DNA of 8,999 nucleotides from JBFHNV01 sp965365655 (GTDB taxonomy: Bacteria > Pseudomonadota > Gammaproteobacteria > HK1): contig CBDUCN010000226.1 of NCBI GenBank assembly GCA_965365655.1, forward strand, positions 1-8,999, written 5' to 3'. The notes below the pieces were generated by a model that saw only the letters and a program-made list of their open reading frames with translations, was not told the DNA's origin and did no database searches. Within the stretch, counting starts at the first letter, position 1. Each line of letters begins with the position of its first letter. Made by a program: the position numbers and the translations under genes. Shown piece by piece: positions 1 to 6,180 of this stretch.

Positions 1-30
1 ATGAATCAATCACTTGCGTGATCGATTCAT
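1..30. repeat. Inverted repeat 1: 13-bp arms, TTGC loop
   Basis: The arms ATGAATCAATCAC (1-13) and GTGATCGATTCAT (18-30) are complementary at 12 of 13 positions; A8 faces C23. The loop is TTGC. It is AT-richer than everything around it. It could be a regulator operator or an RNA/DNA hairpin. There is no T-run after it, so a classical intrinsic terminator is unlikely. It begins at the first base of the window, so the dyad may extend further upstream. The structure is directly seen; the function is unknown. Confidence 0.75.
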
Positions 31-31
31 G

Positions 32-51
32 CCGGCACATCCCTGTGCCGG
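32..51. repeat. Inverted repeat 2: perfect 8-bp arms, TCCC loop
   Basis: CCGGCACA (32-39) and TGTGCCGG (44-51) are perfectly complementary around a TCCC loop. It starts one base after inverted repeat 1 ends and stops two bases before inverted repeat 3 starts, so the three form a tandem set. No T-tract follows. Function unknown. Confidence 0.75.
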
Positions 52-53
52 AC

Positions 54-80
54 GCAGGCTGTCGAAAATCGACAGCCTGC
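54..80. repeat. Inverted repeat 3: perfect 12-bp arms, AAA loop
   Basis: GCAGGCTGTCGA (54-65) and TCGACAGCCTGC (69-80) are perfectly complementary around a three-base AAA loop. This is the strongest hairpin of the three in this block. A perfect 12-bp stem is more than the GC richness of the region would readily produce by chance. No T-run follows on either strand, so it is not an obvious intrinsic terminator. Function unknown. Confidence 0.8.
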
Positions 81-450
81 CAACCGCCGGCAGCGGGGGA
101 GAGTAATGACTGACCCGCGGGCGTGCCAGCGACCTCGCGCCCCGCGCGCCCGCACGGACGGCGCGGCACGGCATTGCGCTCGCCGTGCGCTGGCGGCGCG
201 CCGCGGCGCCGGGCGGCCGCCGCGACAGCGCGACGGCGGGCCATCGCGCGCGCGCACGCATTACCATCGCGGTCCTGAACGGCCGATCGCGAACACGCTT
301 CACCGCCGGCGGCTCCGGGAGCAGCGGCGTCGTGCGCCCTGCCCCCTCGCGGGCCCTCCCCGGACATCGGGGGAGGAACCGGCGCCGGACGCGCGCGGTG
401 GTCGACGTCAGCGAGCAGTCAACGACACCACCACACGACGGGGGACGCCG
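81..450. other. Gene-free stretch upstream of the SDR gene
   Basis: No convincing gene is seen here. An open frame from ATG 106 runs in frame into the SDR gene and has a purine-rich GGGGGAGAG at 95-103, but its first 115 codons encode an arginine-, proline- and alanine-rich string typical of non-coding GC-rich DNA, with no homology to the SDR fold. A 7-bp dyad (CCTCCCC 355-361, GGGGAGG 370-376) lies in the second half. No clear sigma-70 promoter was found. The stretch may hold the SDR leader and promoter. Confidence 0.5.
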
Positions 451-1233
451 ATGGACATTCGACTCGACGGGCGCACGGCGCTGATCACCGGGGGCAGCCT
501 CGGCCTGGGGCGCGCCATCGCGTCACAGCTGTGCACGTCCGGCGCGGACGTGGCGATCGTCGCGCGCCGCGCCGACGTGCTGGAGGAGGCCGCCGAGGCG
601 ATGCGCGCCGCGGGCGGCGGCCGCGTGGTGCCGGTGACCGCGGACGTGAGCACCGCGGACGGCTGCGCCCGGGCCTTCGCCGACGCGCAGGCGTCGCTGG
701 GGCGGGTGGACATCCTGGTGAACAACGCCGGCAGCTCGGCGCGCGGCGCGTTCGAGTCGATCAGCGACGACGCGTGGCAGGCGGACCTGGACCTCAAGCT
801 GTTCGCCGCCATCCGCCTGTGCCGCCTCGCGCTGCCGGGCATGAAGGAACGGCGCTTCGGCCGCATCATCAACACGCTCAACACCGGCGCCAAGGCGCCG
901 CCCGCGCAGGGCGCGCCCACCGCGGTGAGCCGCGCCGCGGGCATGGCGCTGACCAAGGTGCTGGCCAGCGAGGGCGCACCGCACAACGTGCTCGTGAACG
1001 CGCTGCTGGTGGGCAAGATCCGCAGCGACCAGTGGGTACGGCGCCACGCGGCGGCGGGCGGCGACCAGGACCTCGAGAGCTGGTACGAGGAGATGGGGCG
1101 CGAGCTGCCGATGGGCCGGGTGGGCACCGCCGAGGAGTTCGCGGCGACCGCGTGCTTCCTCGCGTCCGATGCCGGCGGCTACATCAGCGGCGCGGCGATC
1201 AACGTCGACGGGGCGCTGTGCCCGGTGGTGTGA
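451..1233 (+). CDS. SDR-family oxidoreductase-like protein with non-canonical active site
   Basis: This is a 260-residue protein, normal for a classical short-chain dehydrogenase/reductase with a Rossmann fold. The start at 451 is chosen because GGGGGA (440-445) precedes it by five bases and the product opens directly with the first beta strand. Visible motifs are the cofactor glycine motif TGGSLGLG (13-20), NNAG (91-94) and a normal C-terminal end (FLASDAGGYISG...INVDG). Arg39-Arg40 after the second strand suggests, by family rules, an NADP(H) preference. The catalytic tetrad is replaced: Lys116 at the Asn site, Asn144 at the Ser site, Thr157 and Arg161 where YxxxK is expected. I recall a proteobacterial SDR subgroup with a similar SRAAGMALTKVLA segment, so this is probably a natural subfamily and not decay. 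Substrate unknown. It stands alone and converges on imuB. The fold assignment is firm; actual oxidoreductase activity is uncertain. Confidence 0.9.
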   Translation: MDIRLDGRTALITGGSLGLGRAIASQLCTSGADVAIVARRADVLEEAAEAMRAAGGGRVVPVTADVSTADGCARAFADAQASLGRVDILVNNAGSSARGAFESISDDAWQADLDLKLFAAIRLCRLALPGMKERRFGRIINTLNTGAKAPPAQGAPTAVSRAAGMALTKVLASEGAPHNVLVNALLVGKIRSDQWVRRHAAAGGDQDLESWYEEMGRELPMGRVGTAEEFAATACFLASDAGGYISGAAINVDGALCPVV

Positions 1234-1528
1234 GCCGGAGCACCCGGTCGCGGCGGCCGGAGCGGGGTCGCGGGCGATGCGCGACGCCGGCCACGGCGGC
1301 GAAGGGGCACGCGCCGTCGGGCGCATTCGTGAACGGTCGACGGCCTCCCGAGGCGCGGCCGGCCCGGCACGGGCCGCGGGGACACGCCGCGGATGCGTAC
1401 GTGCAGCTCGCCGGCCGCACCCGCAGTGGCCGACGCTTCCCGCGACCCGCACCGGCCCGGCCTCGTCCGCACACGGAAGCCGTCAGGCGGCCGGCGCTGA
1501 TCGAGGGGCGAGCGAGGGCGCCGTCGCG
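1234..1528. other. Intergenic gap between convergent SDR and imuB genes
   Basis: There are 295 bases between the stop codons of two convergent genes. Frames crossing it encode only arginine/alanine-rich shadow sequence. A short dyad, GGCCC-GGCAC-GGGCC (1361-1375), could help end transcription from either side but has no T-tract. There is no trace of the dnaE2 gene that often follows imuB. Confidence 0.55.
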
Positions 1529-3148
1529 TCACGCGAACAGGCCGTGCACGAACCAGCGCCGCGGCGGGCGGCGCTCGCGGTAGATCCAGTGGCGCGCGCC
1601 GTCGGCGTCGCGGGCCACGTAGTAGTCCCGCGCCACGTCGTGGCCGTCCCACCAGCCGCTCTCGATGCGCCACGGCCCGTGCTCGATGCGCAGCGCGTCC
1701 CTGCCCGGCCCGCCGCCGCCGCGCCCCGCCGCGCCGTCGGACGGTGGCGCCGCGTCGCCGCCAGGCGGCGGGGCCGGCGCGCGGCGCAGCGGCCGCGGCT
1801 CCGGCAGCAGCCACACCGGCATGCCGCAGGGCGTGACACCGTTGCCGCCGGCCGCGCCGCCGCTGGCGCCGGCGCGGCCCTGCCACGCGCGCTCCCGGGT
1901 GACACGCTCCGGGCGATGATCCGCGACCCGCTCCAGCGCACGCACGGCGCCGTGGCCCAGGCGCGCGCCCAGGCGCTCCACCAGCAGCTCCGCCGGCGCC
2001 GTGCCGGCGGGCGCCGCCGCGGAGCCGGCGTACAGGTCGCCGGTGCGCGGCGCCGGGTCCAGCAGCCGCTCCACCCGTAACGCGAGGTGGATCACCTCGT
2101 GCTCCAGCGGCAGTCGTTCCAGGCGCTCGCGCACCAGCGCCATCAGGTGGCCCGGATCCCGGCTCGGCGCGGACAGCTCCAGCACGCAGCGGGTCGCCGG
2201 CCGGCCGCGGTGCGCGAGGTGCAGCTCCAGCGCGCCGGCGCCGCGGTCGTGGCGGCACAGGAACCCGCTCAGCTCGAGCAGCAGGCGCCCGGCAGCATGC
2301 AGCAGCAGGTCGCGGCCGGCGCCTTCCACCGGCAGGTCCACGCGGCGCTCGAAGCGCGGCGGCGGATGCCAGCGCCGGCGGGGGTCGGGCCGGCGGCCCA
2401 GCGCACGGTCCATCAGCACCGCGAGCTCCGGGCCCAGCCGCCGCCCGGCGCCGTCGCGGGGCAGGCGGGCGCAGTCGCCGAAGGTGGCGAGCCCCAGCGC
2501 CTCGAGGTCGTGCGCGGTGCGCGGCGGCAGATCCATGCACGGCACCGGCACCCGTGACAGCCGGTCGGCCAGCCGCGCGGCCAGCGTCACCGGCGTCTCG
2601 TCGCCGGCCCGCGCCAGCAGCCAGGCCGCGGCCGGGGTGGGCGCCACCGCCCGGCGCACCTCGTGACCCATCGCCCGCAGATCGCCGCGCATCCGCTCGA
2701 GCAGCGGGCCCAGGCCGCCGAACAGGCGCAGGCTGGCGCCGATCTCCAGCAGCAGCCCGCGCGGCGGCTCGAGGCTGATCCAGGAGGTGTAGCGCCCGCT
2801 CCAGGCCGCCAGGCCCTGCAGCGCCGCCGACTCCAGCACCGGGTCGTGGCGCGTCACCTCGAGCGCCGGGCACAGCGCCGCCGCCGCGCTCACCGCCATG
2901 CCCGCGTGCACCCCGGCCGCGCGCGCCGCGGGATTCGTCGCCAGCAGCACCGGCCGCCGGTCAGCGTGCACGCTCACCGCCCTCGGGCGGTCGTCCGCCG
3001 CCCCCGGCGGCAGGCAGGCCAGCGCCAGCGCCGGGAACTGCAGCGCCAGCCACAGCCGCGTGCCGGCGGCCGGAGCGCACCGCGGGGGCGCGGCGGCGGG
3101 CGCGTGCGGCGGCGGCGCCGGGCGCCGCGCGGCGGCGTCGCGCGTCAC
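1529..3148 (-). CDS. imuB: ImuB, inactive Y-family DNA polymerase-like mutagenesis protein
   Basis: This is a 539-residue product. The GTG start at 3148 is chosen because its GTGA overlaps the imuA stop by four bases, indicating translational coupling. ImuB is a Y-family polymerase homologue without catalytic residues that links ImuA and the error-prone polymerase DnaE2 to the sliding clamp during damage-induced mutagenesis. The N-terminal strand LWLALQFP (32-39) lacks the metal-binding Asp of true polymerases, and the usual SIDE box is replaced by SLEPPRGLLLEIGAS (125-139). The C-terminal ImuB signature is intact: RIESGWWDG, DVARDYYVA, WIYRER and RWFVHGLFA (about 494-539). Gly/Ala/Pro-rich linkers lie at about 425-438 and 457-483. 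Near 369-375, where a clamp-binding QLxLF-type motif is often found after the VERL segment, the sequence reads TGDLYAG. It is the last gene of the lexA-imuA-imuB unit. Identity is strong; the first ~30 residues (Ala/Pro-rich) are less certain. Confidence 0.93.
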   Translation of the reverse strand: MTRDAAARRPAPPPHAPAAAPPRCAPAAGTRLWLALQFPALALACLPPGAADDRPRAVSVHADRRPVLLATNPAARAAGVHAGMAVSAAAALCPALEVTRHDPVLESAALQGLAAWSGRYTSWISLEPPRGLLLEIGASLRLFGGLGPLLERMRGDLRAMGHEVRRAVAPTPAAAWLLARAGDETPVTLAARLADRLSRVPVPCMDLPPRTAHDLEALGLATFGDCARLPRDGAGRRLGPELAVLMDRALGRRPDPRRRWHPPPRFERRVDLPVEGAGRDLLLHAAGRLLLELSGFLCRHDRGAGALELHLAHRGRPATRCVLELSAPSRDPGHLMALVRERLERLPLEHEVIHLALRVERLLDPAPRTGDLYAGSAAAPAGTAPAELLVERLGARLGHGAVRALERVADHRPERVTRERAWQGRAGASGGAAGGNGVTPCGMPVWLLPEPRPLRRAPAPPPGGDAAPPSDGAAGRGGGGPGRDALRIEHGPWRIESGWWDGHDVARDYYVARDADGARHWIYRERRPPRRWFVHGLFA

Positions 3149-3813
3149 GGCCGCCACGGCATCACGCAGACCCGGGCGCGGCGCCCGCCGCGGCTCTTGA
3201 GCACCTGCACCTCCAGCGCCTCGCCGCGCGAGCGCAGGCACACTCGCAGCGCCGCCGGCGAGGCCAGCGCCGCCGCGCCGGCGGCGCGGAACACCAGTCC
3301 CAGGGCCCCGCCCTCCTCGGCGGCGAGCTGCAGCCGGCGCAGGGTGCGAAACACCCGCGCGCCGCCGTCACGCGCGCCCTGCACCGCGTCCGGCCACCAC
3401 AGCACCGCCGCGCAGGCGCCGGAGCGAAGCGCCTGCTCCGCCGCCCAGGCGGCACGCGCGCCGCCGCCCGCCCCGCCCTCGTCACGCACCACCATCAGGC
3501 GGTCCGTATCGACGCCGTGCGCCTCCAGAGCGGGCGCCAGGACGCGGAACGGCGGCGCGATCCACGCGATCCAGCGCTCGTCGCGGGACAGCTCCGCGAG
3601 CGCCGGCAGCACCAGGCTCAGCTCGCCGATGCCGGGCGCCGGGTGCAGGACCTCCGTCAGCGCCCCCAGCGGCCAGCCGCCGCCGGGCAGGCACTCGTCG
3701 AGCACCGCGAAGCCGGTAGCCACCGCCGGCGGCAGAGCTGCGGCGCCGGATCGTCCCTCACGGGCGCGCCACAGCCCCGGATGGCGGAGCAGATCGTCCA
3801 GCGCACCGTCCAT
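3145..3813 (-). CDS. imuA: ImuA, translesion synthesis-associated RecA/SulA-like protein
   Basis: This is a 222-residue protein of the ImuA family, often annotated as SulA-like. It is an accessory factor of the ImuA-ImuB-DnaE2 mutasome, related to the RecA fold. The family signature is seen as GFAVLDECLPGGGWPLGALTEVL (34-56, given here as landmarks Gly34, Leu42-Pro43-Gly44, Trp47-Pro48 and Thr53-Glu54), followed by ELSLVLPAL (64-72), the strand WIAWIAPP (81-88), AAVLWWPDA (135-143) and the RTLRRLQLAAEEGGALGLVFR block (156-176). No true Walker A lysine is visible, as usual for this family. The ATG at 3813 is 44 bases after the lexA stop and has only a weak ribosome site. The stop overlaps the imuB GTG. 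It is co-directional with lexA and probably transcribed from the LexA-controlled promoter. Confidence 0.9.
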   Translation of the reverse strand: MDGALDDLLRHPGLWRAREGRSGAAALPPAVATGFAVLDECLPGGGWPLGALTEVLHPAPGIGELSLVLPALAELSRDERWIAWIAPPFRVLAPALEAHGVDTDRLMVVRDEGGAGGGARAAWAAEQALRSGACAAVLWWPDAVQGARDGGARVFRTLRRLQLAAEEGGALGLVFRAAGAAALASPAALRVCLRSRGEALEVQVLKSRGGRRARVCVMPWRP

Positions 3814-3857
3814 GCGGTGGACGCAGGGGCAGACTTCACGAAGGCTGCGGCGACGGG

Positions 3858-4466
3858 CTACACGCCGTGGTTGCGGATCACGCCCACCGCGATGCCCTCG
3901 ATCACCAGATCCTGCTCGCGCAGATCCACGACGATGGGCTCGAACTCGGGATTCTCCGGCAGCAGGCGCACGATGTTGCCGCGGCGGCGGAAGCGCTTCA
4001 CGGTGACCTCGTCGTCCACGCGCGCCACCACCACCTCGCCGCTGGCGGCGTCGCGGGCCTGGTGCACCGCCAGCAGATCGCCGTCCAGGATGCCGATGTC
4101 GCGCATGCTCTCGCCCTTCACCCGCAGCAGGTAGTCCGCGCGCGGGCGGAACAGGGACGGGTCCACCTTGTAGCGCTGCTCGATGTGCTCGGCGGCCAGG
4201 ATCGGCTCGCCCGCCGCGACCCGCCCCACCAGCGGCAGGCCGCTGGGCGCCTGGTCCAGCAGCGGCCGGATCCCGCGCGAGGTGCCGGGCAGCATCTCGA
4301 TGGCGCCCTTCTTCACCAGCGCCCGCAGGTGGTCCTCCGCCGCGTTCGGGGAGCGGAAGCCCAGCGCCTCGCAGATCTCGGCACGGGTGGGCGGGAAGCC
4401 CTCCGTGTCCATGAAGTCGATGATGAAGTCCATCACCCGTTGCTGGCGGTCGGTGAGTGCGGTCAT
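3858..4466 (-). CDS. lexA: LexA, SOS-response repressor and self-cleaving protease
   Basis: This is a 202-residue LexA, the usual length. It represses SOS genes until RecA-ssDNA triggers its self-cleavage. The N-terminal winged helix (about 1-70) has the conserved TRAEICEALGF (27-37) and SPNAAEDHLRAL (39-50) recognition region. The cleavage site is Ala85-Gly86 in VGRVAAGEP. The catalytic dyad is Ser120 (KGESM) and Lys157 (VTVKRF). All key residues are present, so it should be functional. The ATG at 4466 has GGGAA seven bases upstream. Its promoter region contains a CTG-N10-CAG operator, so it is autoregulated. It leads the lexA-imuA-imuB unit on the minus strand, starting 63 bases after the acetyltransferase stop. 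Confidence 0.98.
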   Translation of the reverse strand: MTALTDRQQRVMDFIIDFMDTEGFPPTRAEICEALGFRSPNAAEDHLRALVKKGAIEMLPGTSRGIRPLLDQAPSGLPLVGRVAAGEPILAAEHIEQRYKVDPSLFRPRADYLLRVKGESMRDIGILDGDLLAVHQARDAASGEVVVARVDDEVTVKRFRRRGNIVRLLPENPEFEPIVVDLREQDLVIEGIAVGVIRNHGV

Positions 4467-4483
4467 GGAGGCGTTCCCGGTAT

Positions 4484-4499
4484 CTGTATCCTCATACAG
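4484..4499 (-). promoter_or_regulatory. LexA operator (SOS box) of lexA
   Basis: CTGTATCCTCATACAG on the plus strand fits the gammaproteobacterial LexA consensus CTG-N10-CAG exactly. On the minus strand the 20-mer (4482-4501) reads TACTGTATGAGGATACAGAT, which matches the E. coli-type box through TACTGTAT and ATACAG. It ends 17 bases upstream of the lexA start codon, so LexA bound here would block the promoter. This is the only such box noticed in the window, so imuA and imuB are presumably controlled through it. Confidence 0.93.
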
Positions 4500-4529
4500 T
4501 ACCGAGGGGCGGCAGGCCGGGCAAGAGGA

Positions 4530-5012
4530 TCAGGTGATGTCCGTGGGCAACGCCATCCAGAGGTCGCGCCCCATGCGCAGCGCCGACTCGCGCCCGGCGT
4601 AGTACCCGGGCAGGCACGACACCACCCGGTAGCCGAGGCGGCGGTAGAAGGCCTGCGCGCCGGCGTTGCGCGCGCGCACCTCGAGGAACACCACCGACGC
4701 CCCCGCGGTGCGCGCCGACGCCTCCAGCCACTCCACCAGGCGCCGCCCGACGCCGGCGCGCTGCCACGGCGGCGCGACCAGCAGCAGGTCGAGCCGCGCC
4801 TCGTCGATCCCGAAGCGCATCACCGCCGCCCCGACGACCTGGCTGCGCACGACCGCGCACAGCACCGTGTCGTCGCCGCTGCGCATCGCCTGCAGGACCC
4901 GCGCTTCCCGCCACGACCAGCCGAGGCCCTGCTCCACGAGGTCCCGCGACAGCATCGCGATGCAGCGCGCGTCGGGCGGGATGCCCGGGCGCAGTTCGAC
5001 TTCGCCGCGCAT
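4530..5012 (-). CDS. GNAT-family N-acetyltransferase
   Basis: This is a 160-residue GCN5-related acetyltransferase that would move an acetyl group from acetyl-CoA to an amine; the substrate is unknown. The acetyl-CoA pyrophosphate loop is clear: LLLVAPPWQRAGVGRRLVEWL, with Q84-R-A-G-V-G89 matching the Q/RxxGxG/A motif. The later FLEVRARNAGAQAFYRRLGY (109-128) is the conserved motif B region with Tyr123, reminiscent of RimI-like enzymes. The frame stays open to 5165, but the ATG at 5012 is preferred: GGAGG lies ten bases upstream, the fold begins there, and the longer version would overlap the putative regulatory dyad at 5156-5174. It is upstream of and co-directional with lexA, but lexA has its own SOS-controlled promoter, so a functional link is only possible. 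Confidence 0.88.
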   Translation of the reverse strand: MRGEVELRPGIPPDARCIAMLSRDLVEQGLGWSWREARVLQAMRSGDDTVLCAVVRSQVVGAAVMRFGIDEARLDLLLVAPPWQRAGVGRRLVEWLEASARTAGASVVFLEVRARNAGAQAFYRRLGYRVVSCLPGYYAGRESALRMGRDLWMALPTDIT

Positions 5013-5155
5013 GATCGTGATGCCTCCGCAACGCCCTGCCGGTCGTCCGGTGCCCGTGCCGCACCGATGCACTGTGTGTAGCCCATCTGGCGCGCGCCAT
5101 CCAGGCACCGCGTCAGGAAGCGGCATCGCCCGCCCCCGAACGATACGCCTGAAAC

Positions 5156-5174
5156 GTGTCGGCATTCTTTACAC
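5156..5174. promoter_or_regulatory. Candidate activator site (GTGT-N11-ACAC dyad)
   Basis: GTGTCGGCATTCTTTACAC is an imperfect palindrome with a conspicuous AT-rich core in very GC-rich DNA. It sits 64 bases upstream of the -24/-12 promoter, the right range for an enhancer-binding protein. By inference it could be a binding site for a PrsR-type sigma-54 activator, which is known to regulate PEP-CTERM genes. The dyad is seen; the regulator is inferred. Confidence 0.5.
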
Positions 5175-5238
5175 GCATGCCGGGGCGCGGCCGGGCCGCG
5201 TGCGCGATCCCCCTCCCGCATCAGGGACTTGAGCCGGA

Positions 5239-5254
5239 TGGCATGCGCATTGCT
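5239..5254 (+). promoter_or_regulatory. Sigma-54 (-24/-12) promoter
   Basis: TGGCATGCGCATTGCT matches the RpoN consensus TGGCAC-N5-TTGCW at all but one of the fixed positions. GG (5240-5241) and GC (5252-5253) are separated by the required ten bases. Transcription would begin near 5265, leaving a leader of about 75 bases before the ATG at 5341. Promoters of this class need an ATP-driven activator, and PEP-CTERM genes are known targets of such regulation. Confidence 0.82.
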
Positions 5255-5340
5255 ACTCCTCTGGTCGAGCCTGACGCGCATTCCCGCTCGACAGGCCTGA
5301 ACGCGCACGGCCCCGGTACGCGGCCATGAAGAGGACCCGC

Positions 5341-6180
5341 ATGAAGCGCATCGACCGCCCACTCCACCGAGCCGCCTGCATGCTGCTGGCGTGCCTCGCC
5401 GCCGGCACCGCGAGCGCCGGCACGCTCACCTTCGACGGGCTGAGCCACGGCTCCGTGGTGAGCACCGTGGGCAACGTGAACGGCGTCACCGACTCGGCCT
5501 TCGTGCTGCCGAGCGCGATCCAGAGCATCCAGGCCATCAACGCGACTCCCGGCACCCAGCTCGCCGTGACCTACGACTCCGACCTGCCCTTCGTCGGCGA
5601 GGATCCGGACCTGCAGGCGCCGTGGACCGGCGGCAACCTGGCCGCCGGCGGCAACCGCTTCGACGGCGTGCCGCTCGGCTTCATCGCGGTGCTGCAGGAG
5701 AACGGCACCGGCTGCGGCGACGGCATCTGCGACCTGCCCGACGACGAGGGCGCGCGTCCGGCGGGCCAGCTGATCCTCACCTTCGCTCAGGACATCGACA
5801 GCATCGGCTTCGACCTCGTGGACGTCGAAGGGCCCGACGAATTCAACAACGACGCCGGCTACGTCGCGACCTTCTACATGAACGGCGCGCAGCAGGCGCA
5901 GGTGGGCTTCGGCGACTTCATCGACGCGAGCTCGGCGTTCTACCAGGAGGGCGTCGCCTACGGGAACAACTTCGCGAACCGCATCGACGCCATCACCGCC
6001 GCCGAGCTGGGCATGACCGCGTTCGACCAGGTCGTGTTCGACTTCGGCGGCTCGATGGGCATCGACAACATCAACTGGACCGACCACACGCCCCCCGAGC
6101 TGGCCTCGCCCGGCGCGCTGCTGCTGCTCGCGCTGGGCCTGCTGGGCATGGCGCCCGGCATCCGCCGCCGCACGCGCTGA
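5341..6180 (+). CDS. Secreted PEP-CTERM-like sorting-domain protein
   Basis: This is a 279-residue exported protein. The ATG at 5341 is preferred over ATG 5326 because GAGGA (5331-5335) lies five bases before it. A Sec signal peptide is clear: basic MKRIDRPLHR, hydrophobic core CMLLACLAA, cleavage after TASA (Ala26). The mature part looks like a beta-rich extracellular domain, with LTFDGLSHG (29-37), a CGDGICDLPDDEG loop (125-137) whose Cys125 and Cys130 could form a disulfide, GFDLVDVEGPDE (156-167), and a closing FDFGGSMGIDNINW (233-246). The C-terminus has the tripartite sorting layout: Pro252-Glu253, a Leu/Ala-rich segment (about 257-272) and the basic IRRRTR tail (274-279). The motif reads PELASPG rather than the usual PEP, so it is a variant. 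Such proteins are cut and anchored or released by an exosortase. A PrsT gene follows it. Biological role unknown; possibly matrix or surface. Confidence 0.85.
   Translation: MKRIDRPLHRAACMLLACLAAGTASAGTLTFDGLSHGSVVSTVGNVNGVTDSAFVLPSAIQSIQAINATPGTQLAVTYDSDLPFVGEDPDLQAPWTGGNLAAGGNRFDGVPLGFIAVLQENGTGCGDGICDLPDDEGARPAGQLILTFAQDIDSIGFDLVDVEGPDEFNNDAGYVATFYMNGAQQAQVGFGDFIDASSAFYQEGVAYGNNFANRIDAITAAELGMTAFDQVVFDFGGSMGIDNINWTDHTPPELASPGALLLLALGLLGMAPGIRRRTR

Larger units (their letters stand above)
5013..5340. other. Divergent intergenic control region
   Basis: These 328 bases lie between the minus-strand acetyltransferase and the plus-strand PEP-CTERM-like gene. They contain an imperfect AT-rich dyad (5156-5174), a sigma-54 promoter (5239-5254) and the ribosome site GAGGA (5331-5335) for the plus-strand gene. 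No gene of their own is supported. A promoter for the acetyltransferase was not recognised. Confidence 0.7.

Noticed and set aside
29..106. A 25-codon open frame ending at the TAA of positions 104-106
   Set aside because: It runs through inverted repeats 2 and 3, has no ribosome site of its own and no recognisable product.
106..450. A 115-residue N-terminal extension that would make the SDR protein 375 residues long, with a purine-rich site before ATG 106
   Set aside because: The extension is an Arg/Pro/Ala-rich string with no fold signal, and the start at 451 with its own ribosome site gives a normal-length SDR.
1361..1375. A GGCCC-GGCAC-GGGCC hairpin as terminator between the SDR and imuB genes
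   Set aside because: It has only five base pairs and no T-tract, and such short GC dyads are expected often in this DNA.
1179..2873. A 564-codon minus-strand frame overlapping imuB
   Set aside because: It is a low-complexity Arg/Ala/Gly product in another frame of the well-supported imuB gene.
2663..4006. A 447-codon plus-strand frame opposite imuB, imuA and lexA
   Set aside because: It crosses three well-supported genes on the other strand and its product has no domain-like pattern.
5013..5165. A longer acetyltransferase starting at ATG 5165
   Set aside because: It has no ribosome site there, no domain in the added 51 residues, and it would overlap the putative control dyad; the GNAT fold and GGAGG support 5012.
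5326..5340. The ATG at 5326 as start of the PEP-CTERM-like protein
   Set aside because: The purine-rich GAGGA lies between it and ATG 5341 at proper spacing for the latter; nothing comparable precedes 5326.
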